Positions 36,597-49,728 are shown, numbered from the stretch's first letter. The stretch is DNA of 64,000 nucleotides from Lelliottia nimipressuralis (GCF_004402045.1 NZ_SOMG01000002.1:62001-126000); one strand, 5' to 3'. Notes: generated from the sequence alone by a model not told the origin. A program made the numbers and translations.

Positions 36597-36861
36597 TCTA
36601 GGACGTTTGTTGATGCTGGGCGTCTGGGCGTTTTTAATTCTCAACCTCGTGCACCCGTTCCCGCGCCCGATGAATATTTTTGTTAACGTCGCGCTGATTT
36701 TCACGTCGTTCATGCACGCCCTGCAGATGGTGATGCTGAAAAACGGTCTGCCAAAAGACGGCCCGCAGATGACGGGCTGGCAGCAGCTTCGCGTCTTTAT
36801 TTTCGGCGTGTTTGAACTGCTGGTGTGGATGAAGAAGTTTAAGGCGCAGGTGAAGAAATAA
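36580..36861 (+). CDS. yhhL: DUF1145 family membrane protein YhhL
   Basis: This 93-residue predicted inner-membrane protein has hydrophobic segments at about residues 5-25, 30-50 and 68-85, with conserved NLVHPFPRPMNIFVN and LPKDGPQMTG. It matches E. coli YhhL (DUF1145), whose function is unknown. The ATG at 36580 (MPVLINLGRLL) lies inside the 3' end of rsmD after AAGGAGA. It is followed by a single copy of the 33-bp repeat. Confidence 0.9.
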   Translation: MPVLINLGRLLMLGVWAFLILNLVHPFPRPMNIFVNVALIFTSFMHALQMVMLKNGLPKDGPQMTGWQQLRVFIFGVFELLVWMKKFKAQVKK

Positions 36862-36872
36862 GCAGCCTGATG

Positions 36873-36905
36873 CCCTCACCCTAACCCTCTCCCACAGGGA
36901 GAGGG
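36873..36905. repeat. Single 33-bp palindromic repeat unit
   Basis: This copy runs from CCCTCACCCTAACC to ACAGGGAGAGGG and is identical to the reversed right arm at 23107-23139. It contains the palindrome CCCTCTCCC-ACA-GGGAGAGGG. It sits between the convergent yhhL and yhhM. Confidence 0.8.
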
Positions 36906-36918
36906 GATCGATCGCGCA

Positions 36919-37275
36919 TTATTCCGCCCTGAACCCCTCAAACCGCGACCCTTTGTAACTCAGCGTCCCTTTCTCCCCCACCGTCAGCTGATGGTACTGC
37001 TGCGCCTCCAGGCGGAAGGTCATCTCCAGGCCGCCCGTTTCCGGCTTAAAGCTCGCTTCATAGCGCATAGCAGTACCCGCAGGCGTAACCTGCTGTTGCC
37101 GCGAACGGCGGTCGTTCAGGGCTTTCTCGCGCTTATTGCTCACGATGACGCGCTTTTGCATCAGCGGCGCGGCGTCGTTATCCGCCTTCTCGCGGCGCTG
37201 CTGCACGAAACGGAACGAAGCGGCAATAACGATAATCGCCACCACGATAATGAAAAACAGCGGCATCTTGCTCAT
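36919..37275 (-). CDS. yhhM: DUF2500 family protein YhhM
   Basis: This 118-residue protein has one N-terminal membrane anchor (MPLFFIIVVAIIVIAASF) followed by a charged stretch and a small beta-rich domain (AMRYEASFKPETGGLEMTF, LTVGEKGTLSYKGSRF). It matches E. coli YhhM (DUF2500, unknown function). The ATG at 37275 (MSKMPLFF) agrees with E. coli; the in-frame extension to 37335 is not supported. It is convergent with yhhL. Confidence 0.92.
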   Translation of the reverse strand: MSKMPLFFIIVVAIIVIAASFRFVQQRREKADNDAAPLMQKRVIVSNKREKALNDRRSRQQQVTPAGTAMRYEASFKPETGGLEMTFRLEAQQYHQLTVGEKGTLSYKGSRFEGFRAE

Positions 37276-37404
37276 TCTAAAATCCCATAAGATTATGCGG
37301 AAATCAGGATACCTTGCCTTCCCCGCCATTGCCAAACGCCCGCCCGCGTCACTACACTGGATCAGAAACTGATTATTCAGACTTAACAGATACAGGGAGT
37401 TAAT

Positions 37405-38031
37405 ATGCTTTGGTCATTTATCGCTGTCTGTTTTTCCGCATGGCTTTATGTCGATGCGTCGTACCGTGGTCCCACCTGGCAGCGCTGGCTGTTTAAACCC
37501 GTCACGCTGTTGCTGCTCCTGCTGCTTGCCTGGCAAGCGCCTATGTTTAACGCCGTAAGCTATCTGGTCCTCGCCGGGCTGTGCGCATCTCTGATTGGCG
37601 ATGCCCTGACTCTACTACCGCGCCAGCGTCTGCTGTATGCCGTAGGGGCATTTTTCCTGTCGCATCTGCTGTATACGATCTACTTCGCCAGCCAGATGAC
37701 GCTTTCGTTCTTCTGGCCGCTGCCGCTGGTCCTGCTGGTGATTGGCGCCCTGCTGATTGCGGTGATCTGGTCACGTCTGGAAGAGATGCGGTTGCCGGTC
37801 TGCACGTTTATTGCCATGACGCTGGTGATGGTCTGGCTGGCAGGTGAACTGTGGTTCTTCCGGCCAACGGCCCCGGCGATGTCCGCATTCTTCGGTGCAG
37901 CGCTGCTGTTGATCGGGAATATCGTGTGGCTGGGTAGCCACTATCGCCGCCGTTTCCGGGCGGATAACGCAATTGCCGCTGCCTGTTACTTCGCCGGGCA
38001 CTTCCTGATTGTGCGTTCGCTGTATATCTAA
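37405..38031 (+). CDS. yhhN: YhhN (TMEM86-like) membrane protein
   Basis: This 208-residue polytopic inner-membrane protein has about eight short hydrophobic helices ([59 protein letters not shown] ...). The family is homologous to vertebrate TMEM86 lysoplasmalogenases, with conserved Asp in [10 protein letters not shown] and His in FFLSHLLY. E. coli YhhN is the same length; its substrate is not proven. The ATG at 37405 follows AGGGAG. It lies directly upstream of the zntA operator. Confidence 0.92.
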   Translation: MLWSFIAVCFSAWLYVDASYRGPTWQRWLFKPVTLLLLLLLAWQAPMFNAVSYLVLAGLCASLIGDALTLLPRQRLLYAVGAFFLSHLLYTIYFASQMTLSFFWPLPLVLLVIGALLIAVIWSRLEEMRLPVCTFIAMTLVMVWLAGELWFFRPTAPAMSAFFGAALLLIGNIVWLGSHYRRRFRADNAIAAACYFAGHFLIVRSLYI

Positions 38032-38038
38032 ATAACGC

Positions 38039-38070
38039 TTGACTCTGGAGTCGACTCCAGAGTGTATGCT
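38039..38070 (+). promoter_or_regulatory. zntA promoter with ZntR operator
   Basis: TTGACT (-35, 38039-38044) and TATGCT (-10, 38065-38070) are 20 bp apart, too long for normal use. The spacer holds a perfect palindrome centred on GAGTCGACTC (38042-38063). This is the hallmark of a MerR-family promoter, and the palindrome matches the E. coli ZntR site. Zn-ZntR should twist the DNA and activate zntA. Confidence 0.93.
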
Positions 38071-38107
38071 GCGGTTAATGAGAAAATTATCATTGCCGGA
38101 GACTGCC

Positions 38108-40279
38108 ATGTCGACTCCAGAAACACCAAAAAAAGTTCCTCAATTCTCGGCACTTAAGCTCAGTCCGGTTCCGTCGAAAGACGACTGCTGCTGCGAAGGC
38201 GCGTGCGAAACACAAACTCAACCGCTTCCTGAAAGCGGCAACCGCTACAGCTGGGTGGTCAACGGTATGGACTGCGCGGCCTGCGCCCGTAAAGTTGAAA
38301 ATGCGGTAAAACAGGTGCCGGGCGTCAGTCACGTTCAGGTGCTGTTCGCCACCGAAAAGCTGCTGGTCAGCGCCGATAACGACGTCAGCAAACAGGTGGA
38401 AGCCGCGGTGAGCAAGGCGGGCTATAGCCTGCGTAGCGAAACCGCGCCTGCGGAAAAAACGTCATCCCTGCAAGAAAATCTGCCGCTTATCACCCTCATC
38501 ATCATGATGGCCCTGAGCTGGGGGCTGGAACAGATTAACCACCCGTTCGGCAATCTGGCGTTTATCGCCACCACCCTGGTCGGGCTGTTCCCGATTGCCC
38601 GTCAGGCGCTGCGCCTGATGAAAAGCGGCAGCTGGTTCGCCATCGAAACGCTGATGAGCGTGGCCGCCATCGGCGCGCTGTTTATTGGCGCAACGGCAGA
38701 AGCGGCGATGGTGCTGCTGCTGTTCTTAATCGGTGAACGCCTTGAGGGCTGGGCTGCCAGCCGCGCACGTAAAGGGGTCAGCGCGTTAATGGCCCTGAAA
38801 CCTGAAACCGCCACGCGCGTGTTAAACGGCACGCGTGAAACGGTCGCCATCAGTACGCTGCGCCCAGGCGATGTGATTGAAGTGGCCGCAGGGGGGCGAC
38901 TGCCTGCGGACGGTGAGTTGCTCACCGCCACGGCAAGCTTCGACGAAAGCGCCCTCACCGGGGAGTCCATTCCGGTGGAACGCGCAGTGGGCGAAAAAGT
39001 ACCTGCAGGTGCCACCAGCGTCGACCGTCTGGTGCAGCTTAAGGTTCTGTCCGAACCGGGCGACAGCGCCATTGACCGTATCCTGAAGCTGATTGAAGAG
39101 GCCGAAGAACGCCGCGCGCCGGTTGAACGCTTTATCGACCGCTTCAGCCGGATCTACACGCCCGCCATTATGCTGGTTGCTCTGCTGGTTACCGTCGTGC
39201 CGCCGCTGTTCTTCGGCGCGCCGTGGGAGGGCTGGATTTATAAAGGGCTGACGCTGCTGCTGATTGGCTGCCCGTGCGCGCTGGTCATCTCCACCCCGGC
39301 GGCCATTACGTCCGGGCTGGCGGCAGCGGCACGTCGCGGCGCGCTGATTAAGGGCGGCGCGGCGCTGGAGCAGCTGAGCCAGGTCCAGCACATCGCCTTC
39401 GATAAAACCGGCACGTTGACCGTCGGCAAGCCGCAGGTGACCGGCGTTTATTCGCAGGATATCAGTGAAAACGAACTGCTGACGCTGGCCGCCGCCGTCG
39501 AACAGGGGTCAACCCACCCGCTGGCGCAGGCGATTGTGCGTGAAGCGCAGGCGCGCGGGCTGAACATCCCCGCGGCAACCGCCCAGCGGGCGCTGGTCGG
39601 GTCGGGTATTGAGGCCACCGTAGGCGGTAAAAAGGTACTGATTGTCGCGGCGGGTCACGCCACTGCCCCACAGGTAGAGGCATTAGAGAAGGCCGGACAG
39701 ACGGTCGTTGCCGTCATGCAGGACGGCGTCGCGAAAGGGATGCTGGCGCTGCGCGATACCCTGCGTGACGATGCAAAAGAGGCCGTGGCGGCGCTGCATC
39801 AGCTGGGGATTCAGGGTGTGATTTTAACCGGGGATAACCCTCGCGCGGCGGCGGCCATTGCCGGTGAACTGGGGCTCGAGTTTAAAGCCGGATTGTTGCC
39901 TGCCGACAAGGTCACCGCGGTCACGGAATTGAACAAGCACGCCCCGCTGGCGATGGTTGGTGACGGCATTAACGATGCGCCAGCGATGAAGGCGTCCACC
40001 ATTGGCATTGCGATGGGCAGCGGTACCGACGTAGCGCTGGAGACCGCCGACGCGGCATTGACGCATAACCGTCTGACCGGGCTAGCGCAGACCATCGCAC
40101 TTGCGCGCGCGACGCGGGCCAATATCCGGCAGAACATCGGCATCGCGCTGGGGCTAAAGGGGATTTTCCTGGTGACCACGCTGCTGGGCATGACCGGGCT
40201 GTGGCTGGCGGTGCTGGCGGATACCGGGGCAACGGTGCTGGTCACGGCGAACGCGCTCCGGCTGCTGCGTCGCCGGTAA
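38108..40279 (+). CDS. zntA: Zn(II)/Cd(II)/Pb(II)-exporting P-type ATPase ZntA
   Basis: This is a 723-residue P1B-type ATPase. The N-terminal metal sites are CCCEGAC (27-33) and the HMA-domain GMDCAAC (53-59). The transport-site CPC (IGCPCALV), phosphorylation site DKTGTLTVGKP and hinge GDGINDAPAMK follow, with Asp in the last helix (LADTGATVLV). The ATG at 38108 after CGGAGA matches E. coli; longer in-frame starts lie within the ZntR operator. It exports excess zinc, cadmium and lead. In E. coli tusA follows; here ubiA does. Confidence 0.97.
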   Translation: MSTPETPKKVPQFSALKLSPVPSKDDCCCEGACETQTQPLPESGNRYSWVVNGMDCAACARKVENAVKQVPGVSHVQVLFATEKLLVSADNDVSKQVEAAVSKAGYSLRSETAPAEKTSSLQENLPLITLIIMMALSWGLEQINHPFGNLAFIATTLVGLFPIARQALRLMKSGSWFAIETLMSVAAIGALFIGATAEAAMVLLLFLIGERLEGWAASRARKGVSALMALKPETATRVLNGTRETVAISTLRPGDVIEVAAGGRLPADGELLTATASFDESALTGESIPVERAVGEKVPAGATSVDRLVQLKVLSEPGDSAIDRILKLIEEAEERRAPVERFIDRFSRIYTPAIMLVALLVTVVPPLFFGAPWEGWIYKGLTLLLIGCPCALVISTPAAITSGLAAAARRGALIKGGAALEQLSQVQHIAFDKTGTLTVGKPQVTGVYSQDISENELLTLAAAVEQGSTHPLAQAIVREAQARGLNIPAATAQRALVGSGIEATVGGKKVLIVAAGHATAPQVEALEKAGQTVVAVMQDGVAKGMLALRDTLRDDAKEAVAALHQLGIQGVILTGDNPRAAAAIAGELGLEFKAGLLPADKVTAVTELNKHAPLAMVGDGINDAPAMKASTIGIAMGSGTDVALETADAALTHNRLTGLAQTIALARATRANIRQNIGIALGLKGIFLVTTLLGMTGLWLAVLADTGATVLVTANALRLLRRR

Positions 40280-40284
40280 AAAAA

Positions 40285-40362
40285 GCCCGGTGGCGCTAAC
40301 GCTTACCGGGCCTACATGTCCTGCTAACGCGTAGGTCGTGTAAGGCGAAGCCGCCACCCGAC
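40285..40362. repeat. REP/BIME element between zntA and ubiA
   Basis: GCCCGGTGGCGCTAACGC...CCGGGC and GGCGAAGCCGCCACCCG are REP-type palindromes in opposite orientation with TAGG/CCTA joints; TTTTTT follows at 40362. It can terminate zntA and, in reverse, ubiA. It is the right-hand joint of the relocated block. Confidence 0.8.
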
Positions 40363-40366
40363 TTTT

Positions 40367-41236
40367 TTATAAGAAATAGCTCATCGCCAGGCCTAAAAAC
40401 AGTACCAAACCGACGTAGTTATTGTTCATAAACGCTTTAAAACAGGCGTCACGTTCACGCTTAGCGATCAGCTTCTGCTGATAAGCAAACAGCAGCCCCG
40501 CCACCAGCACTGACCAGTAAAACTCCCAGTTCAGCCCGTTCAGGCGACCGATCGCGACCATCAAGGCCAGTACAGCGACCTGCAGAATACCGATAATCAG
40601 CTTGTCCTGACGGCCAAAGAGGATGGCGGTTGATTTGATGCCAATCTTCAGGTCGTCGTCGCGGTCAACCATCGCGTACTGGGTATCGTAGGCCACGGCC
40701 CAGAGAATGTTCGCCAGGAACATCAGCCAGCAGCTGAGCGGTAACGACTCGCTGACCGCGGCAAACGCCATCGGAATCGACCAGCCAAACGCCGCGCCCA
40801 GCACGACCTGCGGCAGGTGGGTGTAGCGCTTCATAAATGGATAAACCCAGGCCAGTGCCAGCGCCGCCACGGAAAGCAGAATGGTCATGGTGTTCAGGGT
40901 TAACACCAGCAGGAAGGAGAGCAGCACCAGAACGATGAACAGCACGCGGGCTTCTTTCCCGGTCACCTGCCCGCTGGGCAACGGACGACCGGCGGTACGT
41001 TTTACATGACCGTCGAATTTGCGGTCGGCATAGTCATTGACTACGCAGCCCGCCGCACGCATCAGCCAGACGCCGGCAACGAACACGCCGAGGATCCACA
41101 GCGGCGGCACGCCCGGCGTGGCGACCCACAGCGCCCATAAGGTCGGCCACAGCAACAGTAGCGCGCCAATAGGTTTATCGGTGCGCATTAAGCGGTGATA
41201 AGCCAACAGCTTACTCTGCGTCAGGCTCCACTCCAT
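40367..41236 (-). CDS. ubiA: 4-hydroxybenzoate octaprenyltransferase UbiA
   Basis: This is a 289-residue inner-membrane prenyltransferase that attaches the octaprenyl tail to 4-hydroxybenzoate, the second step of ubiquinone synthesis. The two Asp-rich motifs are [15 protein letters not shown] (residues ~67-81) and [17 protein letters not shown] (~187-203), within about nine membrane helices. It lies 12 bp after ubiC, so it uses the product of its operon partner. In E. coli plsB is the next gene downstream. Confidence 0.97.
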   Translation of the reverse strand: MEWSLTQSKLLAYHRLMRTDKPIGALLLLWPTLWALWVATPGVPPLWILGVFVAGVWLMRAAGCVVNDYADRKFDGHVKRTAGRPLPSGQVTGKEARVLFIVLVLLSFLLVLTLNTMTILLSVAALALAWVYPFMKRYTHLPQVVLGAAFGWSIPMAFAAVSESLPLSCWLMFLANILWAVAYDTQYAMVDRDDDLKIGIKSTAILFGRQDKLIIGILQVAVLALMVAIGRLNGLNWEFYWSVLVAGLLFAYQQKLIAKRERDACFKAFMNNNYVGLVLFLGLAMSYFL

Positions 41237-41248
41237 TTTTTCTTCCTC

Positions 41249-41746
41249 TTAGTACAACGGCGATGCCGGTAAAAAAAGCTCCGTCAGAATTAACGGTTTA
41301 CCGCTCAGGCGAAGGCGGGAACGACGCCCCCACAGTTCGGCATCACGACCAATTTCAATAAAATCTCGGGTAAGCTCAGACGAGGTGAAGAGGTAACGCC
41401 CCAGCGGCGTTTTCCCCAGACGCTGCAGCGCCAGCTCTGGCCCGGAAAGGGTGGACTCGGGCACCACCGTCCGACCGGCAAGCCACGGCTCACCGTCAGC
41501 ACAGAGTAAAATTTCACGCAGCCAGTAGCGTGGCTCCTGCGGCAGCAGCGGCAGCTCGCTGGCGATCTCATCGCCGGAGACAAACCCTTCCTGAATCAGG
41601 GTCACCGTGACCGTTTTACCCTGTTGCTCAAAACGTTTCGTCATGGAATCTTCCAGCAACAGCCAGTCAAGCTGCTGCGGATCAAGCGCAGGTATTTGGT
41701 CGAAATAGCGCAGCGCACGCAGTTGCGTTAGCGCGGGGTGTGACAT
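41249..41746 (-). CDS. ubiC: Chorismate--pyruvate lyase UbiC
   Basis: This 165-residue cytoplasmic enzyme splits chorismate into 4-hydroxybenzoate and pyruvate, the first committed step to ubiquinone. It matches E. coli UbiC over its full length, including [33 protein letters not shown] (catalytic Arg and binding pocket), GRYLF, and [15 protein letters not shown] with the active-site Glu in [12 protein letters not shown]. First gene of ubiCA. Confidence 0.96.
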   Translation of the reverse strand: MSHPALTQLRALRYFDQIPALDPQQLDWLLLEDSMTKRFEQQGKTVTVTLIQEGFVSGDEIASELPLLPQEPRYWLREILLCADGEPWLAGRTVVPESTLSGPELALQRLGKTPLGRYLFTSSELTRDFIEIGRDAELWGRRSRLRLSGKPLILTELFLPASPLY

Positions 41747-41864
41747 GCCAGACTCTCCGATACATAACGTACTGGCATTGTATCGCAGAAACGCGGATTG
41801 AGGGGGGCCAAACGTTATTTAACGATCGCTATTGCAACAGGGGCGCAACAACCAGGCCGGGACG

Positions 41865-41891
41865 AAAAAAAGTGCGCCCACTCAGGCGCAC
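41865..41891 (-). terminator. Intrinsic terminator of malK-lamB-malM
   Basis: On the minus strand GTGCGCC pairs with GGCGCAC around a 6-base loop and is followed by TTTTTTT. It lies 36 bp after the malM stop. Confidence 0.88.
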
Positions 41892-41926
41892 CAAACGACT
41901 AACAAATCAGCACTGTGGGGAAACGG

Positions 41927-42880
41927 TTACCCCTTGCCTTTTACACTGCTGATAAAGGTGGAACGGGCAGTGGTTGAACCTAAACGTTCGGCTTCATCAA
42001 GCAGTTTCAGCGCTTTATCGACATCGCCGCGCTTCACCGCCTGCTTAATGGCGTTGTTGAAGTACTCTTCGGTGTCATTCAGTACCGGCTCAGCTTTCTT
42101 CGCCGGGGCTGGCGCTGCGGTCGCTACCGGTGCGGCTGCCGTGGCAACTGGCGCGGCATAGGCAGGTGCAGCGGTATTCCCCACGGTCACCGGGCCTGGG
42201 CCAGACGAGCCAAACAGTGGGCCAACGAGTACGCTGGAGGCGCTGTTGGTGGAGACTTTCAGTTTGATCAGGCCATCAGTGGTGTGGCGGGCAATCGGGT
42301 CCGGGATATCTGGTGCGGCATTACCTACGCCTTTGGCATAGGCCTTCGCAGGGTCAAGCAGCGTTGTGGTTTGCTGCAAATCTTTTTCAGTTGTGAAGAC
42401 GAGTACATAAATTTTCTGCTGACCCAGCGCAGGCGTCAGTCGCATCACCCCTTCCAGGCGGTCTGCACTCATGACGCCCGGTGCCTGATAGGTGAAATAT
42501 TCACTCGGGAAGAATGCTGAAGGCGTCATGTTCTGATCAAGAATAAGCACGTTTGGCGCAAAGACGCTGGTCTGCTTATTAACTTCACTGGTGAGCGTCA
42601 ACGTCAGTTCCCCAATATTTGCAGGCACGCTGTATGCAACCACGGGACCACTGATACCCGGGACATTAAGCGGCTGCCCGCCCGTCGACAGCTGGGTCGT
42701 TTGGGCTTTAGATTGATCGACAGGCGTCCAGACCAGCTGTTGCAACGCAGCTGACGGAATGGCTGGCGCGGATGTTGTGTTTTGCGGAACGAAATTCACA
42801 TTAGCGAGCGTTACGGCAGGCGCGCTGGCCAGCAGCCCTGCGGATAAACAAAGGGCAAGGAGAGTTTTGTTCATTTTCAT
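41927..42880 (-). CDS. malM: Maltose operon periplasmic protein MalM
   Basis: This 317-residue periplasmic protein is encoded at the end of malK-lamB-malM. It has a signal peptide (MKMNKTLLALCLSAGLLASAPAVTLA), a conserved body (SGPVVAYSVPANIGELTLTL, PNVLILDQNMTPSAFFPSE) and an Ala/Pro/Val-rich linker (~240-262) longer than in E. coli (306 aa total), then a C-terminal helix pair ending STFISSVKGKG. Its exact role in maltodextrin use is unknown. The ATG at 42880 follows GAGGTG. Confidence 0.94.
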   Translation of the reverse strand: MKMNKTLLALCLSAGLLASAPAVTLANVNFVPQNTTSAPAIPSAALQQLVWTPVDQSKAQTTQLSTGGQPLNVPGISGPVVAYSVPANIGELTLTLTSEVNKQTSVFAPNVLILDQNMTPSAFFPSEYFTYQAPGVMSADRLEGVMRLTPALGQQKIYVLVFTTEKDLQQTTTLLDPAKAYAKGVGNAAPDIPDPIARHTTDGLIKLKVSTNSASSVLVGPLFGSSGPGPVTVGNTAAPAYAAPVATAAAPVATAAPAPAKKAEPVLNDTEEYFNNAIKQAVKRGDVDKALKLLDEAERLGSTTARSTFISSVKGKG

Positions 42881-42940
42881 TGTTATCACCTCAAAATGCA
42901 CAGGTCAGCGGTAGCCAGGCAATAGCGCGCCTTCCCAAGG

Positions 42941-42963
42941 ATTGAGGGGCTTTCGCCCCTCAG
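42941..42963 (-). other. Hairpin between lamB and malM
   Basis: TGAGGGGC and GCCCCTCA pair around TTTC in the 111-bp lamB-malM gap. No T-run follows on the minus strand, so it probably trims or stabilises lamB mRNA and lowers malM expression instead of fully ending transcription. Confidence 0.55.
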
Positions 42964-42991
42964 TTTGGTCATTACGTCAGATTAAGACGGA

Positions 42992-44353
<1,362 letters not shown>

Positions 44354-44388
44354 TCACCTGTCGGTTTCGTGTCTTCTTTTGGGATTGC

Positions 44389-45498
44389 TTAAACGCCTGG
44401 CTCTTTGTGCAACCGACGACATGCAGTGCCATCCTCACGGAACAGATGGCAACGCTCTGGCGGCAAGCCGATAGCGAATGTGGCACCCTCTTCTACCAAC
44501 ACCACGTCATTCTGGCGGTAGACCAGGTTCTGACGGATGGCGGGGATCTGGATATGAATCTGTGTTTCGTGACCGAGCTGTTCGACGACCTGAACGTCAC
44601 CTTCCAGGGTCACATCGGCGATGTGGCTCGGGAGTAAATGTTCAGGACGAATACCCAGGGACATGTTTGCCCCGACCTGTACGTTGGCGCTGTCGACCGG
44701 CAGCCAGACCTGCTGACGGTTTGGCAGTTCCACCTGTACCTGTTCAATGGCTGTCGCGGTCACTTTGACGGGCAAGAAGTTCATCTTTGGCGAGCCAATA
44801 AAGCCCGCAACAAAGCGGTCTGCCGGGTAGTGATACAGCTCCAGCGGTTTACCCACCTGCGCCACGCGACCGGCATCCAGCACCACAATTTTGTCCGCCA
44901 GGGTCATCGCTTCGACCTGATCGTGGGTGACGTAAATCATCGTGCGGCCAAGGCGTTTGTGCAGACGGGAGATTTCAATGCGCATCTGGACGCGCAGGGC
45001 GGCATCCAGGTTAGAGAGAGGTTCATCGAGCAGGAACACGCGCGGCTCGGCGACAAGGGTACGACCAATCGCCACACGCTGACGCTGACCACCGGAAAGC
45101 GCTTTCGGTTTGCGCTCCAGCAGGTGCGCCAGCTGTAACACTTCCGCCACCTGCGTGACGCGCTGGTTAATGACCTCTTTTTTCGCGCCGGCCAGCTTCA
45201 GGCCAAAGGACATGTTCTCGGCAACGGAAAGATGGGGATAGAGTGCATAAGACTGGAACACCATACCGACGCCGCGTTCGGCAGGTGGGATGTCATTCAT
45301 TCGGGTATCACCAATAAACAAATCGCCGCTGGTGATGGTTTCAAGACCGGCAATCATACGCAGCAGAGTAGATTTACCACAGCCTGATGGGCCAACAAAC
45401 ACCACGAATTCACCTTCGTTGATGTCCAGATTGATGTCTTTCGACACCACAACGTCACCCCAGGCTTTCGTTACATTACGCAGCTGTACGCTCGCCAT
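44389..45498 (-). CDS. malK: Maltose/maltodextrin ABC transporter ATPase MalK
   Basis: This is a 369-residue ATPase that drives MalFGK2 and also holds MalT inactive and binds EIIA-Glc. It has Walker [11 protein letters not shown]-loop FQSYALYPH, signature [14 protein letters not shown], Walker [13 protein letters not shown] and H-loop [11 protein letters not shown]. The C-terminal regulatory domain includes [11 protein letters not shown] and [12 protein letters not shown]. It begins malK-lamB-malM, divergent from malEFG, and shares a MalT/CRP control region with it. Confidence 0.97.
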   Translation of the reverse strand: MASVQLRNVTKAWGDVVVSKDINLDINEGEFVVFVGPSGCGKSTLLRMIAGLETITSGDLFIGDTRMNDIPPAERGVGMVFQSYALYPHLSVAENMSFGLKLAGAKKEVINQRVTQVAEVLQLAHLLERKPKALSGGQRQRVAIGRTLVAEPRVFLLDEPLSNLDAALRVQMRIEISRLHKRLGRTMIYVTHDQVEAMTLADKIVVLDAGRVAQVGKPLELYHYPADRFVAGFIGSPKMNFLPVKVTATAIEQVQVELPNRQQVWLPVDSANVQVGANMSLGIRPEHLLPSHIADVTLEGDVQVVEQLGHETQIHIQIPAIRQNLVYRQNDVVLVEEGATFAIGLPPERCHLFREDGTACRRLHKEPGV

Positions 45499-47059
<1,561 letters not shown>

Positions 47060-47070
47060 GCAGAAAAACG

Positions 47071-47146
47071 GCGGGTGGCGCTTGCGCTTACCCGCCCTAC
47101 GACTACGGCACGATCCGTAGGTCAGGTAAGCACAGCGCCACCTGAC
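47071..47146. repeat. REP/BIME element between malE and malF
   Basis: GCGGGTGGCGCTTGCGCTTACCC and GGTAAGCACAGCGCCACC are palindromic REP units in opposite orientation. E. coli has REP sequences in the same gap, where they keep malE mRNA stable and raise MalE above MalF. The same role is likely here. Confidence 0.85.
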
Positions 47147-47179
47147 GATAAGTTTTCACCGTTGTAGAGGAATAACCCC

Positions 47180-48724
47180 ATGGATGTCATTAAAAAGAAA
47201 CGCTGGTGGCAAAGCGACGCGCTGAAATGGTCAGTGATTGGTCTGCTCTGTCTGCTGGTGGCTTACCTTGTTGTTTTAATGTACGTACAAGGGGAATATC
47301 TGTTCGCCATCATGACGCTGATTTTAAGCTCTGCTGGCCTGTATATTTTCGCCAACCGTAAAGCCTATGCCTGGCGTTATGTTTATCCAGGCGTCGCCGG
47401 GATGGGGCTGTTTGTTCTTTTCCCGCTGATTTGTACTATCGCCATTGCGTTTACCAACTACAGCAGCACAAACCAGCTTGCGCAGGAACGTGCCCAGCAG
47501 GTCCTGCTGGACCGCTCTTACCAGGCCGGCAAGACCTTTAACTTCGGCCTGTATCCTGCCGGTAACGAGTGGAAGTTAGCGCTTACTGACGAAGCAAGCA
47601 GCAAATATTATGTCTCCGACGCGTTCAAATTTGGCGGCGAACAGAAGCTGGCCTTAAAAGAGGCCGCAGCGCTGCCGGAAGGTGAACGTGCCAACCTGCG
47701 CGTCATTACCCAGAACCGTCAGGCGCTGACACAGCTCACCGCCGTGCTGCCAGACGAAAGCAAAGTGACCATGAGCTCGCTGCGCCAGTTCTCCGGCACA
47801 CAGCCGCTGTACACGCTAGCGGATGATGGCACGCTGACCAACAACCAGAGCGGCGTGAAATATCGCCCGAACAACGACATTGGTTTCTATCAGTCCATTA
47901 CTGCCGATGGCAAATGGGGTGATGACAAACTCAGCCCGGGTTATACCGTGACCATCGGCTGGGACAACTTTACCCGCGTCTTTACCGATGAAGGTATCCA
48001 GAAACCGTTCTTCGCCATCTTCGTCTGGACGGTGGTCTTCTCGGTCCTGACGGTGATCCTGACCGTTGCCGTGGGCATGGTGCTGGCCTGCCTCGTGCAG
48101 TGGGAATCTCTCAAAGGCAAAGCGATTTACCGCGTGCTGCTGATCCTGCCGTATGCCGTACCGTCGTTTATCTCGATTCTGATTTTCAAAGGGCTGTTTA
48201 ACCAGAGCTTCGGTGAAATCAACATGATGCTGAGCGCGCTGTTCGGCATCAAACCGGCCTGGTTCAGCGACCCCACGACCGCCCGCTCGATGATTATCAT
48301 CGTGAATACCTGGCTGGGTTATCCGTACATGATGATCCTGTGCATGGGGCTGCTGAAAGCCATCCCGGATGACCTGTATGAAGCCTCGGCGATGGACGGC
48401 GCGGGTCCGTTCCAGAACTTCTTCAAGATTACGCTCCCGCTGCTCATCAAGCCGCTGACGCCGCTGATGATTGCCAGCTTTGCCTTTAACTTTAATAACT
48501 TCGTGCTGATTCAGCTGTTGACCAACGGTGGCCCGGATCGTCTCGGCACCACCACGCCGGCAGGCTATACCGACCTGCTCGTGAGCTACACCTACCGCAT
48601 CGCCTTCGAAGGCGGCGGCGGTCAGGACTTCGGTCTGGCGGCGGCCATTGCGACCCTGATCTTCCTGCTGGTTGGCGCTCTGGCGATTGTGAACCTGAAA
48701 GCCACACGTATGAAATTCGACTAA
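47180..48724 (+). CDS. malF: Maltose ABC transporter permease MalF
   Basis: This is a 514-residue inner-membrane permease, the same length as E. coli MalF, with eight membrane helices and the large periplasmic P2 loop (~residues 95-275) that contacts MalE. The cytoplasmic EAA loop [24 protein letters not shown] (~400-420) binds MalK. First 40 residues are short helices typical of MalF. It lies 120 bp after malE, 14 bp before malG. Confidence 0.97.
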   Translation: MDVIKKKRWWQSDALKWSVIGLLCLLVAYLVVLMYVQGEYLFAIMTLILSSAGLYIFANRKAYAWRYVYPGVAGMGLFVLFPLICTIAIAFTNYSSTNQLAQERAQQVLLDRSYQAGKTFNFGLYPAGNEWKLALTDEASSKYYVSDAFKFGGEQKLALKEAAALPEGERANLRVITQNRQALTQLTAVLPDESKVTMSSLRQFSGTQPLYTLADDGTLTNNQSGVKYRPNNDIGFYQSITADGKWGDDKLSPGYTVTIGWDNFTRVFTDEGIQKPFFAIFVWTVVFSVLTVILTVAVGMVLACLVQWESLKGKAIYRVLLILPYAVPSFISILIFKGLFNQSFGEINMMLSALFGIKPAWFSDPTTARSMIIIVNTWLGYPYMMILCMGLLKAIPDDLYEASAMDGAGPFQNFFKITLPLLIKPLTPLMIASFAFNFNNFVLIQLLTNGGPDRLGTTTPAGYTDLLVSYTYRIAFEGGGGQDFGLAAAIATLIFLLVGALAIVNLKATRMKFD

Positions 48725-48738
48725 GGAGGGCACAGAAT

Positions 48739-49629
48739 ATGTCTATGGTCCAACCCAAATCTCAAAAGCTGCGCCTCTTCGCGACGCACTTAGGCCTGCT
48801 GATGTTTATCGCGGCCATCATGTTCCCGCTGCTGATGGTTATCGCCATCTCCCTGCGTGCGGGTAACTTTGCGACCGGAAGCCTGATCCCGGATGAAATC
48901 TCCTGGGAGCACTGGAAGCTCGCGCTGGGCTTCAGCGTGGAACACGCGGACGGCCGCGTGACGCCGCCGCCGTTCCCGGTCCTGTTGTGGCTGTGGAACT
49001 CGGTGAAAATCGCTGGCATTACCGCCATTGGTATCGTGGCGCTCTCTACCACCTGTGCCTACGCCTTCGCCCGTATGCGTTTCCCGGGCAAAGCCACGCT
49101 GCTGAAAAGCATGCTGATTTTCCAGATGTTCCCGGCAGTGCTGTCGCTGGTGGCGTTGTATGCCTTGTTTGACCGTCTGGGTCAGTATGTGCCGTTTATC
49201 GGTCTCAACACCCACGGTGGCGTGATCTTCGCCTATCTTGGCGGTATCGCACTGCATGTGTGGACCATTAAAGGTTATTTCGAAACTATCGACGGCTCGC
49301 TGGAAGAAGCGGCTGCTCTGGATGGTGCCACCCCGTGGCAGGCGTTCCGTCTGGTGCTGCTGCCGCTGTCGGTGCCGATTCTGGCGGTGGTGTTTATCCT
49401 GTCGTTTATCGCCGCCATCACCGAAGTGCCGGTCGCGTCCCTGTTACTGCGTGACGTGAACAGCTACACCCTTGCCGTGGGTATGCAGCAATACCTCAAC
49501 CCGCAAAACTACCTGTGGGGCGACTTTGCCGCGGCGGCCGTACTTTCTGCCATTCCGATTACCGTGGTGTTCCTGCTGGCGCAGCGCTGGCTGGTCAACG
49601 GCCTGACGGCGGGCGGGGTGAAAGGTTAA
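48739..49629 (+). CDS. malG: Maltose ABC transporter permease MalG
   Basis: This 296-residue permease has six membrane helices and the EAA loop [23 protein letters not shown] (residues ~188-210). Its C-terminal tail [10 protein letters not shown] reaches into the MalK interface in the E. coli structure. With MalF it forms the maltose channel. Last gene of malEFG; its 3' UTR may give rise to a small RNA. Confidence 0.97.
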   Translation: MSMVQPKSQKLRLFATHLGLLMFIAAIMFPLLMVIAISLRAGNFATGSLIPDEISWEHWKLALGFSVEHADGRVTPPPFPVLLWLWNSVKIAGITAIGIVALSTTCAYAFARMRFPGKATLLKSMLIFQMFPAVLSLVALYALFDRLGQYVPFIGLNTHGGVIFAYLGGIALHVWTIKGYFETIDGSLEEAAALDGATPWQAFRLVLLPLSVPILAVVFILSFIAAITEVPVASLLLRDVNSYTLAVGMQQYLNPQNYLWGDFAAAAVLSAIPITVVFLLAQRWLVNGLTAGGVKG

Positions 49630-49728
49630 GTTTCATTTTGTTATGCCACTGCAACCCTCAACTTTAGACGTATTGTATTGACCCAACTTGTGACTGTTGT
49701 TAGGCGCTCTTCGGAGCGCCATTTTTTT
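49630..49728 (+). ncRNA. Candidate 3'-UTR sRNA of malG (MdoR/MalH-like)
   Basis: The ~99 bases after the malG stop end in a strong terminator (GGCGCTC-TTCG-GAGCGCC then ATTTTTTT, 49703-49728). In E. coli an Hfq-bound sRNA from the malG 3' UTR (MdoR, also MalH) targets porin mRNAs during growth on maltose. Position and terminator agree; I could not compare the body sequence base by base, so it is a candidate only. Confidence 0.45.
49703..49728 (+). terminator. Intrinsic terminator of malEFG
   Basis: A 7-bp perfect stem (GGCGCTC / GAGCGCC) with a stable TTCG tetraloop is followed by ATTTTTTT. It overlaps the 3' end of the convergent psiE by 2 bp. Confidence 0.92.

Noticed and set aside
47816..48733. 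A 305-codon minus-strand frame opposite malF
   Set aside because: Shadow of malF; rich in His, Gln and Arg with no motifs.
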